A DNA stretch of 14,833 bases from CAJKWP01 sp050943075 (lineage in GTDB: Bacteria; Bacillota; Clostridia; Christensenellales; UBA1242). The stretch lies in contig JBMNOM010000021.1 in NCBI GenBank assembly GCA_050943075.1, positions 1 through 14,833 of the forward strand. The letters are read 5' to 3'. The notes below the pieces were generated by a model. That model had not been told where the DNA came from. It worked only from the letters and a program-made list of their open reading frames with translations, and ran no database searches. This document shows positions 6,903 to 13,658 of this stretch, piece by piece. A program made the position numbers and the translations under genes. The first letter of the stretch is position 1. Each line of letters opens with the position of its first letter.

Positions 6903-6983
6903 ACATTAAGTCTAATTACTTCAATAAACTTTTAATTTAAGAAGAATTAATGCTTAAAATGTAAGTATACATAGGAGAAAAAT

Positions 6984-7793
6984 ATGAACTTTTTGGAAAG
7001 GGCTCTTACCGCCCTAAGCACAACAATGGAAAGGCCCCAACCTTATGGCTGGTTCCATATTATGTTTGTTGTAATTATGGTGGTGGTGACAATAGCAGTC
7101 AGTTTGTTGTTGAGGAAAAAAAGCGACAAGACAATTAGAGTCGTTGTGCTTACATACGCGGCAATATGCTTGCTGTTTGAAGTTTACAAACAACTTTTGT
7201 TCAGTTATACACCGGCAACAAACACTTGGGATTATCAGTGGTATGCCTTCCCGTTTCAGTTTTGCTCCACACCTATGTATGTTGCGCTAGTTGCAGGCTT
7301 GATAAAAAAAGGAAAAGTGCAACAATCGCTATACTCGTTTCTTGCCACTTTCGGCGCGCTTGCTGGGATTGCAGTTATGATTATGCCGAACGATGTTTTT
7401 ATTTCAGAAATTGGCATCAATATTCAAACTATGATTCACCACGGCGGACAAGTTTTTATTGGAATTTTTCTACTTGTGACAAGGCGAGCAAAACTTGATT
7501 TTAAAACACCGCTGCGAGCACTTCCAACCTTTGTTGTTTTGTTAATAACCGCGCTCATCTTAAACTTAACATTGATAAATTTTGTTGGCAATGAAACATT
7601 TAATATGTTTTTCATAAGCCCGCATTTTAACAGCACATTGCCAGTGTTTTCAACCATTCAAAGCCAAATGCCTTATGTTCTATTTTTACTAACATATATT
7701 TTTGCAATGACGGCGGGTGCATATTTGTTGACAAGCCTTGCAATCTTTGTGAGATTTGTTGGAAGAAAATTGAAAAAAGAAGAAAGAATTTAA
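6984..7793 (+). CDS. YwaF/TIGR02206 family integral membrane protein
   Basis: This 269-residue protein has about six transmembrane helices, roughly at 23-44, 51-71, 86-105, 117-134, 150-165, 180-202 and 228-258. The family features are visible: an N-terminal YGWFHI segment, WDYQWYAFPFQFCSTPMY in the third helix region, and MIHHGG (residues about 151-156) before a late helix. Family function is unknown. AGGAGA six to seven bases before ATG fixes the start. It stands alone on the + strand and shares a bidirectional terminator with the converging gatB. A frameshifted second family member lies at 11.8-12.6 kb. Confidence 0.8.
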   Translation: MNFLERALTALSTTMERPQPYGWFHIMFVVIMVVVTIAVSLLLRKKSDKTIRVVVLTYAAICLLFEVYKQLLFSYTPATNTWDYQWYAFPFQFCSTPMYVALVAGLIKKGKVQQSLYSFLATFGALAGIAVMIMPNDVFISEIGINIQTMIHHGGQVFIGIFLLVTRRAKLDFKTPLRALPTFVVLLITALILNLTLINFVGNETFNMFFISPHFNSTLPVFSTIQSQMPYVLFLLTYIFAMTAGAYLLTSLAIFVRFVGRKLKKEERI

Positions 7794-7840
7794 ACTTTTT
7801 ATTAATCAAAAATTCCAACGCAAAAAAAGCGTTTAACTTT

Positions 7841-7873
7841 AAAAAAAGAGAGCAAAATTCGCTCTCTTTTTTT
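7841..7873. terminator. Bidirectional terminator between ywaF-like gene and gatB
   Basis: A 13-bp perfect stem (7841-7853 with 7861-7873): GAGAGC/GCTCTC flanked by seven A on one side and seven T on the other. It can therefore end transcripts from both strands, the YwaF-family gene and the gltX-gatC-gatB operon. It sits about 120 bases past the gatB stop. Confidence 0.85.
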
Positions 7874-7992
7874 AAACAATTAACAGTTATTTTTTTAACA
7901 ATTAACAATTATGTTTTTTATGTTTGCATTTTCATTTTGTCTTGTGTGTTGCCATATTTGTTTATGTATTTTCGCGGACAAGTTTTAGGTGG

Positions 7993-9411
7993 CTAGTCAA
8001 AAAGTTGGGAAATAAGTTTTTCAACAACTTCGCTTTTTGCTTTGCCTTGTGTGTTTTTCATCACGTAGCCAACAATAAATTTGAGCACTTTGTCTTTATT
8101 TTGCTTGTAGTCTTCAATCACTTTTGGATTTTCGCCTTCAAGTTGTTTTAAAATGTTTTTAATTTGCTCGTCTGTTATTGTCACCAAAAGCCCAAGTTCT
8201 TTTGCCAAAATTGCGGGTTCTTTTTGTGTGTTAATCACTTCTTGTAAAAGTTGCAAGCCCACTGTTTTTGTTATGGTTTTGTCTTCCACCATTTTTATGA
8301 TGTTTGTGAAGTGTTTTGCAGAAATAGGGAAGTGTTCAACGCCAAGTTCGTTCATAATTTTGAAAAGGTCAACCATAAGCCAGTTACTTACTTTTTTTGG
8401 CTCGTGTAAATGTTTTACACATTCCAAATAAAAAGCGGCAGTTTCGCGTGCTTTTGTCAGCACCATCGTGTCATATTCCGGCAAGCCAAATTCATTTGTG
8501 AACTTTTCTTTAAGTTCGGCCGCCAGCATTGGCAACTTGTTTTTCAAATTTTGAACATCGTCTTTGGTGATTTTCACCACATCCATATCAGGTGAAACAA
8601 TATAAATGGCGCTTTCTTTTGGACGCATTCCGCTTGTTTGACCTGTTTGTTCGTTCCATTTTCTTGTCTCGACAAGGATTGTTTCGCCTTTGTCAAGTGC
8701 TTGCGCGTGACGTTTTGCTTCATAAATTATTGCTGCCGCAACGCTTTTAAAACTGTTCAAGTTTTTTGTTTCTGTGCGCGCTCCAAGCCCACCTGCTCCC
8801 TTTTTCACAAGGGAAAGGTTGACATCGCATCTCATTCCGCCTTCTTCCATTTTGCAGTTTGCAACATTTGAAAACATTAGGCGTGAGCGGACTTCTTCCA
8901 AAAACTCCACCGCTTCATCAGGCGAGGAAATGTCTGGTTTTGTGACAATTTCAATCAAAGGCACGCCGCCGCGGTTTAAATCGACATACGATTCGCCGCT
9001 GGCGTCATTGTGGATTAATTTGCCGGCGTCTTCTTCCAAATGGATTTGTTTAAGCCGTATAATTTTCCCACTTTTAAGCGTTATTCCACCGTTCAAACAA
9101 ACTGGCCTTAACATTTGGCTTGTTTGATAGCCGGAGGCCAAATCAGGGTAAAAGTAGCATTTGCGCTCCCAAATTGCAAGGTCGTTTATGTCTGCTCCCA
9201 TTGCAAGTCCTGCTGTGATTGTTTTTTCCACTGCTGCTTTGTTAAGTTGTGGTTTTGCGTCTGGGTATGCCAAGCAAACGGGGCAACAATTTGTGTTTGG
9301 CGCACCGCCAAACTCGTTTGCGCAGCCGCAAAGCAACTTTGTTTTTGTGTTAAGTTCGGCGTGTATTTCCAGCCCAATAACAAGGTCGTATTTTTCTAGC
9401 AATTCTTTCAT
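7993..9411 (-). CDS. gatB: Asp/Glu-tRNA(Asn/Gln) amidotransferase subunit B
   Basis: This 472-residue GatB phosphorylates and, with GatA and GatC, amidates Glu-tRNA(Gln) or Asp-tRNA(Asn). Visible signatures are GLEIHAEL (13-20), a zinc site with C28, C30, C43 and C46 in CGC...CPVC, HLEEDAGK (124-131), DLNRGGVPLIEIV (144-156), MRCDVN (193-198) and TETKNLNS (213-220), then the C-terminal YqeY-like helical domain. Length is normal (about 475). Two places differ from the usual: the PG after the zinc site is PD, and the DYRYFPEPDLP stretch reads SAIYIVSPDM at 267-276. Its ATG overlaps the gatC stop (ATGA), so translation is coupled. Confidence 0.93.
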   Translation of the reverse strand: MKELLEKYDLVIGLEIHAELNTKTKLLCGCANEFGGAPNTNCCPVCLAYPDAKPQLNKAAVEKTITAGLAMGADINDLAIWERKCYFYPDLASGYQTSQMLRPVCLNGGITLKSGKIIRLKQIHLEEDAGKLIHNDASGESYVDLNRGGVPLIEIVTKPDISSPDEAVEFLEEVRSRLMFSNVANCKMEEGGMRCDVNLSLVKKGAGGLGARTETKNLNSFKSVAAAIIYEAKRHAQALDKGETILVETRKWNEQTGQTSGMRPKESAIYIVSPDMDVVKITKDDVQNLKNKLPMLAAELKEKFTNEFGLPEYDTMVLTKARETAAFYLECVKHLHEPKKVSNWLMVDLFKIMNELGVEHFPISAKHFTNIIKMVEDKTITKTVGLQLLQEVINTQKEPAILAKELGLLVTITDEQIKNILKQLEGENPKVIEDYKQNKDKVLKFIVGYVMKNTQGKAKSEVVEKLISQLFD

Positions 9412-9881
9412 TCTTCCACCACCTGCGGCACAACAAAGTATTCCCCGTTTGTTTGTGGCGCTTTTTTCATAATTTCGCTTCTGTCTAAACTTGGTTTAAC
9501 TTCGTCTTGCCTTAAACTTGAAAGAGAAACTTCGGTCAGTTTGTGCTCTGCAAAAGCCTTGCCAAAATATTTCTCGTAATTTTCTTCCAATGCGACGTAG
9601 CAGCCAAGCAAAATTGTTGCCTTGGTGTTGAAGTCGAAGTGATTTGTCCTTGTTTTTATGCAAAGTTCTTCATACGAAGTTGCGTGCGGGTATGAAGGTG
9701 AGTATCTCACTCCGTCAATCCTTGAAAGCGCACTCATCTCCCACGCCACTTGCAAGATTTTCGGATTTGTTATGTTTTGAAGGCGGTGATTTAACTCATC
9801 TTCAAGTTTTTCAATTTCTGCTTGTGTAAATTCAAGTTTTGCCAGTTCTGCAAGGGATAGAATTTGTTTTTTGTCAATCAT
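9408..9881 (-). CDS. gatC: GatC with an internal GatA-like segment
   Basis: A 157-residue protein, whereas GatC is normally about 95. Residues 1-37 are the GatC N-terminal helices (ILSLAELAKLEFTQ, then EKLEDEL). Residues about 118-157 are the GatC tail (LRQDEVKPSLDRSEIMKKAP, then GEYFVVPQV). In between, about 44-109, is sequence like the C-terminal part of GatA: ALSRIDGVRYS, SYEELCIKTRT, and ILLGCYVALEENYEKYFGKA. The start at 9881 has AAGGAG six bases before it and overlaps the gltX stop by eight bases; a start 15 codons earlier lacks such a site. No gatA lies in the window. Whether the inserted part replaces a missing end of GatA is unknown. Confidence 0.8.
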   Translation of the reverse strand: MIDKKQILSLAELAKLEFTQAEIEKLEDELNHRLQNITNPKILQVAWEMSALSRIDGVRYSPSYPHATSYEELCIKTRTNHFDFNTKATILLGCYVALEENYEKYFGKAFAEHKLTEVSLSSLRQDEVKPSLDRSEIMKKAPQTNGEYFVVPQVVEE

Positions 9882-11520
9882 TCTTTGCTCCTTTAATAAG
9901 TCGTTTTTCCACGCGCTCTTGTCCAAGCACTTTCATAATTTCGTGCAAGTTTGGCCCACTTTTCTTGCCTGTGATGGCCACTCTTATTATTGTAACAAAA
10001 TCTGTCACATCGCCCAAAAAGCCTTCAAAAACTTCATCTTGCTTTCTTGCTTTTCCGCTAAAATTATGCTTGATTGCAAGCGCCTTAACCTTTTCGAACC
10101 AAGCCGAGTTGTCGTCGTTTATGTCGTAGATGCTGGCATATTCTGTTAAGATTTTGCTTCTTAAATTGTCGTCTGTAAGGCAATCTTGCTCAAATTCTGT
10201 TGGCTCTGCCAAAAGATAACTCAAATTGGGTTTCACATCTTCCCACTTGGCAATGTCTTTTCGCGCACGCTTGTTGCCCCTTTCAATGCCAAAAACTTGT
10301 ATAACATATTCCTTGTTTTCGAGTAAGTATGTGTAAAACTCTGGGTCAAATTCTTCTGCCCACTTGACAACATTGTCGTAAACTTCTTCTTTTGTCATTC
10401 TGCCAATTATATTTTTTGAAATGTTATCTAGTTTTGTAAAGTCAAAGTAGGGATTATTGCTTCCAACTTTTGCAAAGGAAAAAGGAAAGTCTTCAATAGG
10501 TTTGTCGGGATTGTTTGTTCTCCAAGGCTCAAAATCACTGTTTATTAAGCCTAAAATATAGTCAATCACCGCTTGATTTGGATAGCCGGATTTGAAGAAG
10601 AAGCGCATATCCGCTTCGGGGTCATAACGCTTGCTGACTTTTCGTTTGTGTCCGGTAATTCTGTCGTTTATTGAAATGGTTGGAGTGTGTCCGTATTTTA
10701 TTGGACGCAAGCCAAAAAGTTTGAACATTTCAATATGTTTTGCTGTGGAAGCATACCATTCTTCTGCGCGTATAACATCAGTTGTGCCCATTAAGTAATC
10801 GTCCACCATATGTGCAAAAGCGTAAGGTGGCAAACCATCGCCTTTTAGAAGGATGAAATCTTCGTCATTTTCTCGCAGAGTTCTCTTTCCCCTGAAAATG
10901 TCTTCAATTTCAAATTTTTTGTTCTTGTCGCCTTGACTTTTAAGCCTGATAGCAAAGTCCTTTTTTGTTTTAAGTTTTTCCACAACTTGCTCAAAAGATA
11001 AATTTCGGCAAGGGTCTTTCACCACAAAGCCTTGTTTGCTTTCAATTAATTGTTTGCGCCTTTCAATGATTGCCTTTTTGTCGTCCAACTTTTCACAAAA
11101 ACAGGGATACGCATTGCCAATTTCCACAAATCTTTTTGCAAAACTGTGGTAAATATCTTTGCGCTCGGATTGAATGTATGGACCATAAGCACCTTCGTTT
11201 TCAAGCCCAAAGCCTTCATTTGGCGTCAGTCCTAATTTGCAAATAACATTAAGAGCAATCATACCAGCATTTTCAACTTGTCGTTTTGTGTCTGTGTCTT
11301 CAAGCCTTAAATAGAACACGCCGCCAGATTTTTTTGCGCCCAAATAGTCAATTAAAGTGCCAAACAATCCGCCAATGTGATAATAGCCCGTTGGGCTAGG
11401 TGCAAAACGCAAAACTTTTGCGTTTTTTGGCAAGTCTCTTTTTGGATATTTGCTTTCCCAATCTTCCACTGTTTTTATTGTGTGTGGGAAAAGTAATTCT
11501 GCAAGTTTTTTGTTGTCCAT
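9874..11520 (-). CDS. gltX: Glutamyl-tRNA synthetase
   Basis: A 548-residue class I synthetase. HIGH motif is APSPTGYYHIGG (40-51), followed by LRLEDTDTKR (71-80). The KMSKS-type motif is KVSKR (294-298) after GHK. PYAFAHMVDD (232-241) and RAEEW (251-255) belong to the catalytic domain, and a C-terminal anticodon domain follows. The length fits the longer clostridial form (about 550). Placed in one operon with gatC and gatB, it is probably non-discriminating, making Glu-tRNA(Gln) for the amidotransferase. AAGGAG five bases before ATG. Expression is predicted to be controlled by the leader-peptide attenuator upstream. Confidence 0.95.
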   Translation of the reverse strand: MDNKKLAELLFPHTIKTVEDWESKYPKRDLPKNAKVLRFAPSPTGYYHIGGLFGTLIDYLGAKKSGGVFYLRLEDTDTKRQVENAGMIALNVICKLGLTPNEGFGLENEGAYGPYIQSERKDIYHSFAKRFVEIGNAYPCFCEKLDDKKAIIERRKQLIESKQGFVVKDPCRNLSFEQVVEKLKTKKDFAIRLKSQGDKNKKFEIEDIFRGKRTLRENDEDFILLKGDGLPPYAFAHMVDDYLMGTTDVIRAEEWYASTAKHIEMFKLFGLRPIKYGHTPTISINDRITGHKRKVSKRYDPEADMRFFFKSGYPNQAVIDYILGLINSDFEPWRTNNPDKPIEDFPFSFAKVGSNNPYFDFTKLDNISKNIIGRMTKEEVYDNVVKWAEEFDPEFYTYLLENKEYVIQVFGIERGNKRARKDIAKWEDVKPNLSYLLAEPTEFEQDCLTDDNLRSKILTEYASIYDINDDNSAWFEKVKALAIKHNFSGKARKQDEVFEGFLGDVTDFVTIIRVAITGKKSGPNLHEIMKVLGQERVEKRLIKGAKND

Positions 11521-11559
11521 TTTTTCTCCTTATATAATGTTAGGTGTAGTTTTCGTCTC

Positions 11560-11587
11560 AAAAGAGCGAACGCTGTTACGCTTTTTT
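11560..11587. repeat. Hairpin between the attenuator and gltX
   Basis: A 9-bp stem (11560-11568 with 11579-11587, one G-T pair) follows directly after the T run of the attenuator terminator, 40 bases before the gltX start. On the minus strand it is followed by CTTTTG. It might be a second weak terminator or protect the 5' end of the mRNA; the sequence does not decide. Confidence 0.45.
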
Positions 11588-11620
11588 AAAAAAAACCACC
11601 CAGTCTTTACTTGGGCGGTT
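11588..11620 (-). terminator. Attenuator terminator (segments 3:4) upstream of gltX
   Basis: On the minus strand AACCGCCCA (11620 down to 11612) pairs with TGGGTGGTT (11602 down to 11594, one G-U), loop of nine, then a run of eight T (11595-11588). It lies inside the transcribed leader of gltX rather than at the end of a gene, which is the position of an attenuator. Confidence 0.8.
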
Positions 11621-11688
11621 AAAAGCATTTTTTTTAGTCTTAAAAAAACTTACCCAAGCAACAAAAATGCTCGTGCATTGTAAATGCA

Positions 11689-11730
11689 CTACTGTGTCTG
11701 TTGCTGATTTTGTAAATTCCTAACTTTCAT
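11689..11730 (-). CDS. Glutamine-rich leader peptide of the gltX operon
   Basis: A 13-residue frame, MKVRNLQNQQQTQ, ending in TAG. Five of the 13 residues are Gln (codons CAA, CAG, CAA, CAG, CAG) and two are Asn, the two amino acids whose tRNAs can be charged through GatCAB. It lies just downstream of a strong promoter and directly before mutually exclusive RNA hairpins. No Shine-Dalgarno site is visible, and the predicted transcription start lies within a few bases of the ATG, so it would be read as a leaderless mRNA. Chance could produce a short frame, but the codon content, position and downstream structures fit together. Confidence 0.7.
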   Translation of the reverse strand: MKVRNLQNQQQTQ

Positions 11731-11737
11731 ATTGTAA

Positions 11738-11766
11738 AGTATAGCAAGAAAGCAAATAAATATCAA
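11738..11766 (-). promoter_or_regulatory. Promoter of the gltX-gatC-gatB operon
   Basis: On the minus strand: TTGATA (11766-11761), 17 bases, TATACT (11743-11738), preceded by TGC, an extended -10. Transcription should begin about 11730-11733, at or just before the leader-peptide ATG and about 210 bases before gltX. Confidence 0.75.
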
Positions 11767-11822
11767 TTGTTTTTCAAACAAAGTCATACAAGAAAACTTT
11801 AAACAAATTTTGTGAAAAAGTA

Positions 11823-12562
11823 TTATTTGTTTCTTTTGTTTCGCCTTTTTGCGCGCGTGACTTTTATGAGATTTGGCAAACATAACAAAAACAAGTAAAG
11901 CAAAAATGCCGCGGCGAACAAAACCATATGGTGCATACCAGGGATATTTATTGGCAATGGATTTTGCTTAATAAACATATGATTTGTCCCAGGTGTGATA
12001 AATCTGTTTGCAATGTAGGCGTAAAGTATTAAAACAAGCATCGCAAGCACTGGTTTATAGTAATCTCTTATTTGCAATTTAAAATTGAACTGACTTGCTT
12101 GTGAGAAAAATGGAATTGCAAACAAGGCAGTGTGAGCGATAAGTGATTCCAACTTGTTAAAGTTCAAGCCATAGCCATTGTAAATCCATTCTGGATAGGC
12201 AAGTGTTACAATTCCCCAAAGATTGCCAATGGATAGACAAAGGCGTTAAATTTTGCCGTTTTAAAAAACACGGTGAAAGGTAAAACAAAGGTCAGAATTG
12301 TGCAAAGTTCAAATGGAACAATTGTCTTCCAAGTTTCGTTCCATAACAAAGGCTTTAAAAAGCCGTATTTTACAACTCTTAAAACAAGCAGAACAACCGC
12401 TAAAACATAAATTGTTATTCTTCCCGCTTTTTTGTGTTTTGAAAACACGCCACATAAAATTGCAACAACTGCAAGTGGTAATACAAGCCACAAAATGTGT
12501 GGAACACCACCAATTTTAAACTGGGAATTAATCCCCCCATTTCCTGTGAAAAATTCCTTCAT
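11823..12562 (-). pseudogene. Second YwaF/TIGR02206 membrane protein, frameshifted
   Basis: Two frames together make one family member of about 245 codons. The N-terminal part (from the ATG at 12562, GGAG six bases upstream) carries VPHILWLVLP, and WKTIVPFELCTI in the place of the paralogue's YAFPFQFCS; it ends FVYPLAIFGEL-stop at 12206. The C-terminal part, in another frame, resumes as NLWGIVTLAYPEW, then LIAHTALFAIPFFS and the last helices, ending at 11823. Adding one G to GG (12226-12227) would restore YPLGNLWG, so a one-base deletion is likely. Several helices survive in each half. Either a recent pseudogene or a sequencing or assembly error. Confidence 0.75.
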
Positions 12563-12594
12563 AATTCTCTCCAAAAAAACTTATTTTAAATTTA

Positions 12595-12622
12595 CTTATA
12601 CAGTGTAATAAATTTTTGATAA
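12595..12622 (-). promoter_or_regulatory. Candidate promoter for the broken YwaF-family gene
   Basis: On the minus strand: TTATCA (12622-12617), 16 bases, TATAAG (12600-12595), about 33 bases before the ATG. An alternative lies further up: TTGACA (12666-12661), 17 bases, TCTAAA (12643-12638). Confidence 0.4.
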
Positions 12623-12721
12623 AACCTTAAAACTTATTTTAGAAATATTGTGCTTAATTATGTCAAAAAACAAGGTTTTTGTTGTTATTATTAGATTGAG
12701 TTATATTTTAATTTTTATTAT

Positions 12722-12746
12722 AAAAACCTTAAAAAGACAAGTTTTT
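12722..12746 (-). terminator. Weak terminator after the 75-residue protein gene
   Basis: On the minus strand AAAAACTT pairs with AAGGTTTTT (one G-U) around GTCTTTTT, the 3' arm itself supplying the T run. It begins five bases past the stop codon. AT-rich and therefore of limited stability. Confidence 0.4.
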
Positions 12747-12751
12747 AAAAC

Positions 12752-12979
12752 TTAAAAAAACAAATGTGGCTGCGACTCATATTTTTCAAGCATTCTGTTG
12801 GCTTCCTTTTCTGTTAAGGAAAGGTCGTCAAAAACGCTTGAGTTTGTTCCGCAAATTGCGGCAAATTCAGGCTTTTGCTCTGTGCTGTTTGTTTGCAAAA
12901 AATATGCTATGCGATATAAGTTGTCTTTTTTATGAATGTGATAATAAAACTTCTTGTCTTGTGAAAAAACTTTTTTCAT
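12752..12979 (-). CDS. Unrecognised 75-residue protein
   Basis: A soluble small protein with no family I recognise. The N-terminal half is basic and aromatic (KKFYYHIHKKDNLYRIAYFLQ) and the C-terminal half acidic and helical (SLTEKEANRMLEKYES). GGAG six bases before the ATG at 12979 decides that start over two Met codons 7 and 4 residues earlier. It has its own promoter (13007-13035) and a possible weak terminator, which support it being a real gene. Confidence 0.55.
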   Translation of the reverse strand: MKKVFSQDKKFYYHIHKKDNLYRIAYFLQTNSTEQKPEFAAICGTNSSVFDDLSLTEKEANRMLEKYESQPHLFF

Positions 12980-13006
12980 ATCTTTCTCCATTATTATCAA
13001 AAGTAT

Positions 13007-13035
13007 ATCATACTTAATAAGTTTTTAAAAAACAA
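13007..13035 (-). promoter_or_regulatory. Candidate promoter of the 75-residue protein gene
   Basis: On the minus strand: TTGTTT (13035-13030), 17 bases, TATGAT (13012-13007), about 28 bases before the start codon. Confidence 0.5.
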
Positions 13036-13062
13036 AAAAACTCGGTGGATTTTTCGAGTTTT
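13034..13062 (-). terminator. Terminator of the CotF-like operon
   Basis: AAAACTCG (13037-13044) pairs with CGAGTTTT (13055-13062). On the minus strand the stem is followed by T (13040-13034). It lies about 65 bases past the stop of the CotF-like gene and reads into the promoter of the next gene. Confidence 0.7.
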
Positions 13063-13128
13063 GTTTGTCTTTTCTTTTAACAAAAAAATGTTTAATTCTT
13101 AAAAGTTTTTTTGTTTTTTCAAAAAAAA

Positions 13129-13398
13129 TTATTTAATTTTGTCAAGTTCTTTTTGCATTTCTGTGTGCATTTTAACTGCTTTGTCGACGTCTGCTTTTTC
13201 TGCTTCTGTAACAGGGTAGAGCCCTTTGTTTTTCATTGCTTCAAAAATTTCAAAATTGTGTTTTGAAACTTCTGTGTGATGGGCGTTGAACAGATTCCTT
13301 AAAGGCTTGTTGGAGCATTCAAGTCCAAACTGGTTATACATACCCATCAAAAATTTTGTGACAATTAAAACATCTTGCAAAATGTCTTTTTCTTTCAT
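13129..13398 (-). CDS. CotF-like spore coat protein
   Basis: An 89-residue, all-helical protein of the CotF type: KDILQDVLIVTKFLMGMYNQFGLECSN at the start (a DxL...K...Y...E pattern), then LRNLF, a long amphipathic helix ending IFEAMKNKGLYPV, and a charged tail. CotF-family proteins are coat components of endospores in Bacillota, with a ferritin-like helical bundle. Here the length covers about one CotF domain. AAAGGAG lies just before the ATG, which overlaps the stop of the preceding gene (ATGA), so the two are coupled. The presence of this gene suggests a sporulating organism, or descent from one. Confidence 0.7.
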   Translation of the reverse strand: MKEKDILQDVLIVTKFLMGMYNQFGLECSNKPLRNLFNAHHTEVSKHNFEIFEAMKNKGLYPVTEAEKADVDKAVKMHTEMQKELDKIK

Positions 13399-13601
13399 TT
13401 TCCACTCCTTTTACTTTCCTTTGTGTCAAGAAAATTTAAAAGTGCTTTGTGCTGATCTGCGTGTGCTTTTGCCATATCAACAAACTGTTTTTTCAAAGGG
13501 TTTCCAGTCAGCGCCTTGCTGTGAGTTACCAACTTTACTGCAAACCAGTTTTCAAAAGTCATCAGTTCGTTTAGTGCCATTAAGTCTTTGGTTGTAATCA
13601 T
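13395..13601 (-). CDS. Small helical partner of the CotF-like protein
   Basis: A 68-residue helical protein: LMALNELMTFENWFAVKLVTHSKAL forms one amphipathic helix and LKKQFVDMAKAHADQHKALLNFL a second, with the His-x3-His pattern of ferritin-like bundles. It resembles half of a CotF-type bundle and is probably a companion to the next gene, with which it overlaps by four bases. AAGGAGG eight bases before the ATG at 13601 is the best ribosome site in the region and rules out the Met seven codons earlier. Function beyond a coat role is unknown. Confidence 0.6.
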   Translation of the reverse strand: MITTKDLMALNELMTFENWFAVKLVTHSKALTGNPLKKQFVDMAKAHADQHKALLNFLDTKESKRSGK

Positions 13602-13658
13602 AAATTCTTCCTCCTTGTTCAATATTTTTGCCTTTAAATCTGCGTTTTATACCCCGCA

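Larger units (their letters stand above)
11588..11730 (-). promoter_or_regulatory. Gln-codon transcription attenuator of gltX-gatC-gatB
   Basis: Segment 1, AGCAACA (11705-11699), lies in the Gln codons of the leader peptide and pairs with segment 2, TGTTGCT (11663-11657); a 7-bp GTGCATT/AATGCAC hairpin (11689-11673) sits inside. Segment 2, TTGCTTGGG (11661-11653), can instead pair over nine base pairs (one G-U) with segment 3, CCCAAGTAA (11615-11607). Segment 3 is also the 5' arm of the terminator, pairing with segment 4. Thus 1:2 permits termination, and a ribosome stalled on the Gln codons frees segment 2 to form the 2:3 antiterminator. The pairings are seen; the mechanism is inferred from the trp/his type. 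Confidence 0.75.

Noticed and set aside
7874..7920. Tandem repeat AACAATTAACAGTT / AACAATTAACAATT
   Set aside because: Two short AT-rich near-copies only; no array, consistent with low complexity.
8153..10149. Plus-strand open frames opposite gatB, gatC and gltX
   Set aside because: They are antisense to well-supported genes, lack ribosome sites and have Cys/Phe-rich low-complexity products.
11531..11565. Promoter TTGAGA with TTATAT just before gltX
   Set aside because: Transcription would begin inside the gltX ribosome site, so it could not give a normal message. The promoter at 11738-11766 is far better.
11588..11740. T-box riboswitch upstream of gltX, suggested by CTGGGTGG
   Set aside because: The GGGTGG lies in the 3' arm of the terminator and is followed at once by T; the T-box NACCGCG extension, Stem I motifs and required order are absent, and the leader is too short. 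The Gln-leader attenuator explains the same bases.
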